Under the pieces are notes generated by a model. It made no database searches, was not told the origin of the DNA, and was given only the letters and a program-made list of their open reading frames with translations. This document shows positions 56,475 to 64,000 of a stretch of 64,000 nucleotides of DNA, piece after piece. The DNA is from Mesostigma viride (Eukaryota > Streptophyta > Mesostigmatophyceae > Mesostigmatales > Mesostigmataceae), in the NCBI GenBank assembly GCA_009746045.1, contig RPFO01000059.1, forward strand, positions 1,039,928 through 1,103,927, given 5' to 3'. Position 1 is the stretch's first letter; each line of letters starts with the position of its first letter. A program made the translations under genes and the position numbers.

Positions 56475-58215
56475 ATGGCTGTCGGAGCTCATAACTTTCA
56501 CGTTTGAGCACCGAATTTAGCCGTGAATATCACTATCGCTTCGTCTTTCTAAGACGCACATGCTGATATAATTTTCCGAATCTAAAACGCAATATATGAC
56601 GAGCAAACGCCCCCCCGACGCAACGCAGTTTGGCGGATGCGCTCGGCCATGAAAATCCGTCTGCAGCTCAGGCTGCAGCTTCGCCAGGTCCGGCAGGCAG
56701 CAGTGCATGACACTAGTCGTGCACTGGTGGTCGCCCAGCAACCCCCCGGGCTCAACGCCTCGCCCTCAGCATCGCCTGACCCTAAACGCGCCCGACAAAC
56801 AGGAGGGTCTTCACGCCCCTCAGAACCGCGCTTTCGGCCCCGGCCTTTCCAGGTCGATGATTACGACTGGGACAACATGCCTCCGTCCGATGCTATGGAC
56901 TGCATCTTCTACGGGGACTACGCTTCGCTTTACGACCTGTGCCTCCATCTCCACGACACCGATCGCCTCCTCACCCCGAACGGCATCCGCTGGGTTAACA
57001 TCCACCTGCTTTTCGGGACCACCCGCCCCCAACTCCAGCATACCCTTCTCAATTCCCTCCTCAAGCGCTCCGATGGCGAGATCTGGGCTCCATCCATCTC
57101 CGCCCCCACACTCCGTTCCATCCTGACGGAAGCCTTCCAGCAGCACGTGACCCCCCTTGCTGCCGACATATCAGCAATCGGCGGCACGCTGACTGCTGAA
57201 CTTGCTCACATTTCCACCGCCGCCGCCTCCACTTCCACCGCCGTTTCCGCCTTCACTGCCGACATCAAAGCCCAGCTCCTCGACCTCGACCAACGCCTTC
57301 AAGCCACCGCCACCGCCCTTGAGAGCTTGCATGACACCGCCGGCCTCACCGCCCAAGCGGTGCAGGAAATCGCTGCCCAGCCGGCACCTGCTGGCCCGGC
57401 CAGTGATGTTCCCTCCACCTGGGCGGACTTGCTTAAGCATCATACCACCTCCACCACCTCCACCATCGCGGCACAACTCAAGCAACAAGCCCTCGACCTT
57501 CGCGAGGCGGCCGAGATCGACAAGCGCAGCCACAACGTCATCGTCAAGCACCTCGACCAGCCGGCAGGTGAGACCCCGACGAGCCTTCTCACGGCACTTA
57601 AGCGCGACATTCTTGCCCCCATGCAACTCACTGGTGAGCTGCCGGACATGTCGGCGGTCCGCCTCCCCCGCGCGCGGGTAAGGCTGGCCCGGCACCCGTG
57701 CTTCTCACCTTTAAGTCCATGGGGGACAAGCTGGCGTTCCTTAAATGCCGCAAGAAGCTCTCGGCGACTCGCTTCACGCTGGACGACGACTTGACCCTGG
57801 CCCAGCAACAGCGGCGACGCGAGCTATGGCCGACCTACCTTCAGCTCCGGCAGCGCGCAGGGGGAAAGCCGGTGTACTGGAGGGGGGCGGTCATCCACGT
57901 TGACCACAAGCCATGGCAGGCCCCCCCTGCCACCCCAGACTAGGGAACCTATACCAGCAGTGTAGATTAGTCAGGCCTAGCCTAGCATGTGGCCCACGCG
58001 CATGTGCGCCCATAATGGCCCCCATGGATGCTGCTTTCACTATTTAGCCGCGCCCAGCCTACAACGGGACCTCCCATGGATGATGCATTAAGAATTTAGC
58101 CATGCCATGCCTATGCAGGGAGTTACTCTCTGCTGAGATGCCATGTGTACACCAGCTATAGCCTAGCCACATATACCTTCCACCCCATATGTCATGCAGG
58201 CCTTCTAGGCCCTCT
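56475..58215 (+). mobile_element. ORF1-only non-LTR element, copy 1 (decayed)
   Basis: The 5' end (GCTATGGCTGTCGGAGCTCA) and the next ~120 bp match the 5' end of the complete copy at 60679-62648. They are followed by ORF1 and then a 3' UTR (AGGGAGTTACTCTCTGCTGA region) homologous to that copy. No reverse transcriptase lies between ORF1 and the 3' UTR. Homology fades at about 58215, without hairpin or (TTAA)n tail, so the 3' end is lost or rearranged. Confidence 0.8.
56597..57943 (+). pseudogene. ORF1 of element copy 1, with frameshifts
   Basis: By alignment to the intact ORF1 at 61126-62502, translation should start at 56597. A longer C-run (about 56610-56617) breaks the frame immediately, and the open part resumes from about 56637. 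Near 57672-57682 one G is missing from the GCGCGCGGG run, which shifts the C-terminal domain into another frame (57698-57943). Recognisable blocks are FYGDYASLYDLCLHL, a coiled-coil-like part with DLDQRLQATATALESLHD, NVIVKHLDQP, then LTFKSMGDKLAFLKCRKKL and LDDDLTLAQQQRRRELWPTY. The protein would be an L1-type ORF1 RNA-binding chaperone. This copy cannot make it intact. Confidence 0.8.
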
Positions 58216-60045
58216 CCTCAAGCCCCCCCTGGGTGCCTGTGCTTGTTAAGGGGACGTGGCGCGCCGAATATTTTCCGCGCGAAAAAATTCGCGGCACCGG
58301 CCGTACCGTGAAAAGTGGGTGCTCCGTGCGCGCACCACTTGCGGAAGTGGCCATGGCGACTGCGTTTAGGCGAAACTAGCAATGTAGGGCAAGAGAAATG
58401 CAAAAAAAATGCTTGGATGTTGAAGACGATGATTTAATGATGTTGGATTGCGGCGGCAAGTGGCTGGTTTACAATATCGCTGCTTTCTTTTACTGCCATC
58501 GGCATGGGGGGTAATCTGCATTTTTTGGTCGCGCGGAATAAAATAGAATTCGTGATTGCGGCAGTAAATTCTCAGTTTTGGGGGTATTTTTGACCGTGAA
58601 GGATGCATTCATATCGGTAGCATCGAATTCTAAACCGAACGGGTGCTTTTTGCTACATTTTCGGCCATTCTCGGTAAGTATTTTTTCAGGCCTGCGCAGT
58701 GCATGTCGGAACCTTCCATGGAAGAACGGCCGTTGTTGCGCGCCTGGGCGAGGGATCTACGAGGGCAAGGTATAGATTTGTGGCGACTGTTATCTACTAT
58801 CAGTTCTTTCTTCGAAGAGCTCATCGTTCGAAGTTTTTTGCGTTCGTTTTGGTCAGTTTCCGCCAGTTAACTCTCCGTTGCTTGCCGTCGTGTTGACGAA
58901 TACCTGGCAGCTTTAGCTTGTTTTCGTTGATGTCTTGATCAAATCCGCTTCAGTCTCAGCCGATAGATCCTAGGGAAGGCGTAAGGGATTTCATAGCACG
59001 TGTTCTGGCAAGGATGTTGTGCGTATGGACGCTTCTTGTTGTGTGATAGTGACGCACCCTTTCCTCGCAGCGGCATCACAGCGGTCAGAAGCTGAACGGC
59101 CGCCACTGGTTTCTTTGCATTTTATCGTGCAGGGAAGGAATTTTTTAAATCGACGATCATGTTGGAGATATTGCATTTGTGTGACTGCATGTAGATAGCT
59201 GCCATCATTGGTTTATTTGAGCTTTCCTTGTTATGATGATGTGACAAGACAGCAATGTTGCTGAGCCAACCATGGTTGACATGGTTGACTGCATACAAGC
59301 TTTGTATGCCATGATCTCCTTGGTTCCTTGCCCTCCATAGTTCCAGTTTGTTGCCCATGTCGGGTAGGGCAGTTAAGGAGTTGTTGCTGTGTTGGTAAGC
59401 TTGGTTGGCATAACCCTTACAATCTAACCTGGGAGAAACATAGAAAATGCTGGTAATGCATGTTAGTGCCATCATCATTATTGCTATTCACGTACTTATA
59501 AGTCTGGCCATGCTCGAGGGACGGTGAAGGAGTATGAGGTGCGTGGCCACCCCTTTGTACTTCACAACATATTCAGCATGGATTTGATCCATGTTGATGG
59601 CATGTAAAGTGTGATTGTGTTTACTTGCTTTCTGAGTGGTCCTTAGCGCCTTGTCAGGTAGTGAGTGGTCGTCTAGGAAACCCATCAGTGCGTGCCACAG
59701 TGACCCCCAACCTTGAGCATGTGTCGTCATCAGTGTGCTAGAGTTAATTATATGTGCTTTTGATCATAGATTTGCTGAGTTCTTGGCATGAAGTTTACAA
59801 GGTAACCTTGGGTAGAGTATAGTGTATGCTCTCTTGGCATGTATGCCTAGCGATCGTGTTGCTATGCTTGCGCTGGCAAGGTTGGCCATGCCGAGGGCAG
59901 GTGAGGGCAGATGTGGTGCCTAGCCGTTTGCTTATGTTTTGTGATCGAGTGGGGCATGCTTTCTGGCTTTTTGGATGGAAAACAGCATGCCTAAGTGGCC
60001 ATATACAAAGAAACCCCCCTTAAGCTTATGTTCAGGTTTTAGCAC
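58216..60045. other. AT-rich spacer, no supported gene
   Basis: No convincing exon. A block at 58265-58310 (GAATATTTTCCGCGCGAAAA, then ATTCGCGGC) resembles 63402-63440. The rest (58900-60040) has only short ORFs and no motif. Confidence 0.45.
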
Positions 60046-60058
60046 GCATAACCTTATT

Positions 60059-60444
60059 ACTTGAGCTAGACTTGTCGGAATGACCTGTGTTAAGGGTGGC
60101 TGCCACGACGTGATGCAAAGGGAGGGGCAGGGGGACGATGGGGAAGGTAGTAGTGATGATGAGAATGATGTTGATGATATTCCTTGCCTTGCATGTGCGT
60201 CCCCGGATGAAATTGACGGTGTCCCTTTCCTGCTGTGCAGCACATTCGGGTGCAAGGGAGGACTGCATGGGTGCTGCGCTGACCCCCCGTTGACTAAGGA
60301 GCCCAAGGGGGATTGGTTTTGCCCTGCCTGCCTTGTGCAGGATGCTAACAAGGGCTGATATAGTGACATTTTCTGTTTTAGCGGGCATTTTTCTGAAAAC
60401 ACGTCTGACGCAATAACTTGAGCTAGACTTGTCGGAATGACCTG
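60059..60444 (+). repeat. 29-bp perfect direct repeat bracketing the PHD-finger ORF
   Basis: ACTTGAGCTAGACTTGTCGG + AATGACCTG occurs at 60059-60087 and again at 60416-60444, 357 bp apart. The second half of the left copy overlaps the ATG of the PHD ORF. Confidence 0.9.
60080..60358 (+). CDS. Stand-alone PHD zinc-finger protein (92 aa)
   Basis: A single-exon frame. It has an acidic N-terminal part (DDGEGSSDDENDVDDIP), then a C4-H-C3 PHD finger: CLAC, LLCSTFGC, GGLHGCC and GDWFCPAC. The Trp two residues before the last Cys pair is a PHD hallmark. PHD fingers read histone H3 tails in chromatin proteins, but they also occur in the ORF1 proteins of some non-LTR retrotransposons. A bare PHD of this size, surrounded by retroelements and bracketed by a direct repeat, could be an exon of a larger gene, a retro-copied fragment or an accessory transposon protein. 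Spacing is C-x2-C-x13-C-x4-C-x4-H-x2-C. Confidence 0.65.
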   Translation: MTCVKGGCHDVMQREGQGDDGEGSSDDENDVDDIPCLACASPDEIDGVPFLLCSTFGCKGGLHGCCADPPLTKEPKGDWFCPACLVQDANKG

Positions 60445-60666
60445 GGACTTGGAACACTGCTGTCCCCCTGTTAGCCGGAATTTTTGTTGATTTTGTGGCC
60501 TTATCGGAAGTGTTTATGATATGTTTATTCCCAATGTCCGGTAAAAAATGACCTGTTTTGCGGGAAAATTAATAACTGTTCAAGGTTTTGCCATTTCCAT
60601 GATGTAAATAGCTCAGCAAGCTACAAACTCAGGGAACTATATGGCCTTGATTTTTGGTAGCCAACA

Positions 60667-60678
60667 AATAAGTGCATT
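60667..60678. repeat. Target-site duplication, left copy
   Basis: AATAAGTGCATT directly abuts the (TTAA)n tail of the ORF1-only element. The same 12 bp stand at 62649-62660, at the element's 5' end. Confidence 0.9.
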
Positions 60679-62648
60679 AATTAATTAATTAATTAATTAG
60701 GAACATAACTCCGTTGGGAGTATATGTAGCACCTAGCCCTGAGAAGGGGCATATGAGCCTATAATACATTCTAAGCTACTTCCTGCAAGGGTGGGAATGT
60801 AAACAACACTTGCTCTAGGTGCACCAGGGCACCCGCACCCTCATGGTCTATCACGCTATGCCCGGGTAAGGGGGGAGCATGCCTGTGAGGGGGAAGATCA
60901 TCATGGCTATACAAGAGCTATGGCATGGCTTCTCAGCAGAGAGTGACTCCCTGCATGGGCACAACATTACTAAATAAGGCTAGGCATCGTCTGGAGTGTG
61001 GCACATCATAGGCACACATGTACATGACTAAAAAGGCTAGGCCTCAGCTGGTATAGTGCCTGTAGTACGTAGGCGGGCATGTACAAGGCCACTGTCTAAC
61101 TATTCTACACTACTGCTGTATTCCCCTAGGCTGGGGCTGGAGTCGCTGGGGCCGCGGTGGTCGAGGGGGTCGCTTGCCAGGGCTTGTGGCCGACGTAGAT
61201 GGCCGCCCCCTTCCAGTACACCGGCTGGCCCGCCTTGGTCTGCCGGAGCTGGAGGTAGGTCGGCCATAGCTCCCGTCGTCGTTGTTGCTGTGCCAGGGTC
61301 AAGTCGTCGTCAAGGGTGAAGAGAGTCTTCTCGAGCCGCTTGCGGCGTCTGAGAAAAGAAATCTTGTCCGCCGGGGTCTTAAAGGTGAGAAGGAGCGGGG
61401 GCGGCCCTGCCTTACCCCGCGCGCGGGGAAGGCGGTGGGCAGCCAGCTCGATCTCACCGTTAAGGCCCATGCGACCAAGGATTTCTCTCTCAAACGCACG
61501 CAAAAGCTTCTCGGAATTCTCACCTTCCTCCATCTTGAGATTCTTGACAATGACGTTGAGGCTGCGCTTGGCGAGCTCGGCCTCCTCGCGGAGGTCAAGC
61601 GTCTGCCGCTGGAGCTGGGCTGCGACGGCGGAGGTGGTGGAGGTGGTATGTTGCTTAAGCATGTCCGCCCAGGTCGTGATGGGAGGAGCATCGCCGGCCA
61701 GGCCAGCCGGGGCTGGCTTGGCGGCAATGTCCTTCACTGCCTGGGCGGTGAGGCCTGCTGTGTTCTGCAAGACCTCGATAGCGATTGCATTATCCTTGAG
61801 GCGCTGGTCGATGTCGCGGAGCTGGGCGGTGATGGAGTCGGTGGAGACGGAGGGGGGGGGGGTGGAGGCGAGGAGGGTGGCGGTGGCGGTGGGGATGGTG
61901 GGGAGCTCAGCAGCCAGCGTGCCGCCAAGTGCCGCCACATCTGCGGCAAGAGGGGTCACGTGCTGCTCGAAAGCTTCCTTGAGGAGGGTGCGGATGGAGG
62001 CTTCGGAGGGGAAGGGGGGCGGTTTGGGAGCCCAGATCTCGGATTCGGAGCGTCCAACAAGGGAGCAGAGGGCGAAGCGTTGAAGCTTGGGGCGAGGCAT
62101 GCGGTGAAGGATGGGGAGAGCCTCGGCGGGGTCGACAAGCTTGCCGTCACCAGGCCAGCGGCCACGGTTGTGGGACGTGAGGTACACGCACATGGCTAGA
62201 AGCGAGGCGTGATTGCCGTAAAACAAGTCTTCCATGAACCAAGTGGGGCGGCGTTGCCAGAAGCCGGAGCTGTTGACGTCAAAGGAGGTCTCTTCCCAGG
62301 GCGGCTCAGAAGAGCGACTGCGCTTGGGTTCAGGCGAGGCAGATGGCGAGGCAAGCCCGGGGGGCTGGGCGAGCACTAGAGCTTGGCTAGTGGCGCCGCT
62401 GCCTTCTGGGCCGGTTGGCGAAGCTGCAGCCGGGGCTGCAGACGTATTTTCATTGCTAAGCGCAGCCGCCAGGCTGCGTTGCGTCGAGAGGCGTTTGCTC
62501 ATCGTATATTGCGTAATAGCGTCGGAAAATTATATCAGCATGTGCGTCTTAGAAAGACGAAGCGATTGTGATATTCACAGCTGAATTCGGCGCTCAAACG
62601 TGAAAGTTATGAGCTCCGACAGCCATGGCTACCTCGTGGCTCGTGGCT
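60679..62648 (-). mobile_element. Complete ORF1-only non-LTR retroelement, copy 2 (1970 bp)
   Basis: The element is bounded by 12-bp target-site duplications (60667-60678 and 62649-62660). In minus-strand order it has a ~145-bp 5' UTR, an intact ORF1 (62502-61126) and a ~430-bp 3' UTR. It then closes with the hairpin ACTCC-CAAC-GGAGT and a (TTAA)n tail at 60679-60699. There is no trace of endonuclease or reverse transcriptase between ORF1 and the 3' UTR. It therefore inserted as an ORF1-only unit and must have used another element's RT. This parallels mammalian HAL1 (half-a-LINE). Confidence 0.88.
61126..62502 (-). CDS. L1-type ORF1 protein (458 aa), intact
   Basis: ATG at 62502. The N-terminus is Ser/Ala/Pro-rich (to ~90), followed by a conserved WFMEDLFYGNHASLLAMCVY segment and GRSESEIWAPKPP. 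The central helical, coiled-coil-prone part has ITAQLRDIDQRLKDNAIAIE and QTLDLREEAELAKRS. NVIVKNLKMEEGE, typical of the RRM start, comes next. The C-terminal domain (AHRLPRARGKAGPPPLLLTF, KISFLRRRKRLEKTLF, LDDDLTLAQQQRRRELWPTY, GQPVYWKGAAIYV) matches the layout of L1 ORF1p: R-rich linker, DDDLT and RRELWP. Such proteins bind element RNA and act as nucleic-acid chaperones. Copy 1 (56597-57943) and the relic at 37796-38180 are relatives. Confidence 0.85.
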   Translation of the reverse strand: MSKRLSTQRSLAAALSNENTSAAPAAASPTGPEGSGATSQALVLAQPPGLASPSASPEPKRSRSSEPPWEETSFDVNSSGFWQRRPTWFMEDLFYGNHASLLAMCVYLTSHNRGRWPGDGKLVDPAEALPILHRMPRPKLQRFALCSLVGRSESEIWAPKPPPFPSEASIRTLLKEAFEQHVTPLAADVAALGGTLAAELPTIPTATATLLASTPPPSVSTDSITAQLRDIDQRLKDNAIAIEVLQNTAGLTAQAVKDIAAKPAPAGLAGDAPPITTWADMLKQHTTSTTSAVAAQLQRQTLDLREEAELAKRSLNVIVKNLKMEEGENSEKLLRAFEREILGRMGLNGEIELAAHRLPRARGKAGPPPLLLTFKTPADKISFLRRRKRLEKTLFTLDDDLTLAQQQRRRELWPTYLQLRQTKAGQPVYWKGAAIYVGHKPWQATPSTTAAPATPAPA

Positions 62649-62660
62649 AATAAGTGCATT
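62649..62660. repeat. Target-site duplication, right copy
   Basis: AATAAGTGCATT, partner of 60667-60678, immediately beyond the 5' end of the element. Confidence 0.9.
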
Positions 62661-62854
62661 GGCTGGGGCATACCCAGCCCTAATTAGCGTCTTTTGCTAT
62701 TTATAGCGCATTATTGGCGTATATATGGGGGTAGTACCCCCAACAAGTGCATGGACAACTCACTAGAGATGTTATTTAGTGCCCCCAATCATAATTCAGC
62801 ATAGTGCAAATGAATTTCAAGTGATATTAGCATATGTCAGATTTTTTGGTTTTT

Positions 62855-63058
62855 GGGGTGCCACCTCCCCTTAAGGAGCCGCATGAACCATCATGGTGGT
62901 GCAGGTGCACCTTGTGCACCCAGAGCAGGTGATAGTTGTACATCCTCCACCTGCGTTGTAGCCCTGATTGTATTACAAACCCATAGATGCCCCTTTCTCA
63001 GGGCTATGTGTTACATATGCTCCCAACGGAGCTATGATTTTAATTAATTAATTAATTA
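62855..63058 (+). mobile_element. Short LINE/ORF1-element 3' end, hairpin-type A
   Basis: About 190 bp of 3' UTR are related to that of the ORF1-only element (GGTGCACCTTGTGCACCCAG region, then GCCCCTTTCTCAGGGCTATG). The sequence ends GCTCC-CAAC-GGAGC and a (TTAA)n tail at 63036-63058. The 5' end is truncated. Confidence 0.8.
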
Positions 63059-63067
63059 ATGATTTGG

Positions 63068-63352
63068 AAGAAGATGATGGACAAGGCCAAGTGGGCCCAG
63101 GTCATAGAGGACAACGAGCCCCCCCCAGTGGGGAAGCGCCCGCATGTGCAATCCCGTGGGAGGCACGCCAGACAGCTCCCCTAGGGCAGCGGCTGTCTAG
63201 ATAGATGTTGTAGTTAGAACGCTGTTAGCTAGATTTAGTATGAGCTGATGTAGATAGATTAGACCGGTAGGACTGTTTGCACCCATCCATCCATCGGGGT
63301 TAATGCTCCGTGACTCCCCAACGGGAGCACGAGTCTAATTAATTAATTAAAT
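63068..63352 (+). mobile_element. Short LINE copy: ORF2 C-terminus plus 3' end
   Basis: Begins in frame with KKMMDKAKWAQVIEDNEPPP and VGKRPHVQSRGRHARQLP, TAG at 63182-63184. The PVGK.P motif parallels the end of ORF2 at 3855. A 3' UTR follows, with the terminal hairpin CTCCC-CAAC-GGGAG (63311-63324) and a (TTAA)n-type tail at 63334-63352. Confidence 0.75.
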
Positions 63353-64000
63353 AAATGAATTAATCACTTAACAGGACATGCGCTTAGAACAGGACATGCG
63401 CGAATTTTTTCGCGTAAAAAATTCCCGCCGCTACTGATGGTACCTCCGGACAAGAAATGTTGTCTCACGTGCGGACAAGAAATTCACGTGTGACCTCGGC
63501 GAAATTCGGGTGAGGGCTGGGGTGCGCGATGGCGGATCAGCTAGGGCGAGGATAAGCAGCGTGAAATTGATGCAATGTTGGACGTTTCAGAGTGGAAAAA
63601 CCCTAAACAGCCATGCGTCCAGGCATAGTTGTCTCACTTCATAAGTGAGACAGTTGGGAAATCCCGTTCTACGAAATGGGGAATGAGTATCAGCAAATCC
63701 TAATGTTCACTGAAGGTAGTCACACAACGGTGTGACTGAGCATGTGACAGGTGAAGGGGTTAACTAGGGCCCAAATTTAATATACTAGGGTGGGTCCCAT
63801 GGTCCGGATTCTCCTGATTCCTGGCCTGCGCTGGTTGTCTCCTTGATAGTTGTCTCACTTGTTGTGCGGCCGCGCGGGAATAAACTCAACTTGTAAACCC
63901 GAAAAAAAAAAAATGGGATCACGACGCCACGTGTTATCTCCGCCTGCGTGGTTCTCCACAAGAGGTGCTCCATGAACCGCAGGAATTGAATTTTTCTTCA
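63353..64000 (+). other. Terminal spacer with dispersed repeats and a poly(A)-tailed repeat
   Basis: 63402-63440 resembles 58265-58310. 63612-63634 is the plus copy of the 23-bp sequence at 4683-4705. 63797-63850 carries the fifth CCGGATTCTCC repeat. At 63891-63912, TGTAA is followed 5 nt later by A12, which looks like a copied polyadenylated transcript. No coding region is seen. Confidence 0.55.

Overview
The window is nuclear DNA of a GC-rich eukaryote. Genes are split by GT-AG introns, exons are GC-rich, and the spacers are full of microsatellites, minisatellites and non-LTR retrotransposon debris. A unicellular green alga is the best guess, but this is inference. It rests on a plant-type Msp1 ATPase, a TMEM14-like membrane protein, an Atg22-like transporter, TGTAA (the green-algal poly(A) signal) downstream of several stops, and the repeat style. 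No species can be named from sequence alone.

Layout. At 1-1.75 kb is the 3' part of an unrecognised, frame-broken gene. A 5'-truncated LINE with a reverse-transcriptase core lies at 2.4-4.0 kb. A two-exon Msp1/ATAD1-type AAA ATPase is on the minus strand at 6.2-8.4 kb. A TMEM14-like gene (10.9-13.9 kb, plus) carries a Tc1/mariner-type MITE in an intron. LINE fragments fill 14.3-16.3 kb. An uninterrupted hAT-type transposase-like ORF of 1035 aa is on the minus strand at 16.95-20.06 kb. A WD40-repeat gene of at least 14 exons spans 22.9-36.5 kb (plus). More LINE debris follows, then a 2.4-kb (TTCG)n tract (38.5-40.9 kb), a three-exon 77-aa mitochondrial-type mini-gene (43.3-44.0 kb, minus) and a six-exon Atg22/UMF1-like transporter gene (45.4-52.6 kb, plus). 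The last 8 kb hold two ORF1-only retroelements, a stand-alone PHD finger, two short LINE 3' ends and a poly(A)-tailed repeat.

I assembled multi-exon models by hand. I required GT/AG ends, matching codon phase across every junction and continuity of the encoded domain. The TMEM14-like, WD40, Atg22-like and mini-gene models are phase-consistent throughout the exons listed. The first exons of the TMEM14-like and WD40 genes were not found.

Two themes deserve most attention. (1) Retroelements consisting of 5'UTR, L1-type ORF1 and 3'UTR, with no reverse transcriptase. One is a complete insertion with 12-bp target-site duplications. They share a 3'-terminal hairpin and (TTAA)n tail with RT-bearing LINEs here, as expected for ORF1-only parasites moved in trans. 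(2) At seven exon/intron borders in three unrelated genes, the end of the exon plus its 5' splice site is tandemly duplicated into the intron. This gives arrays of near-identical candidate donor sites.
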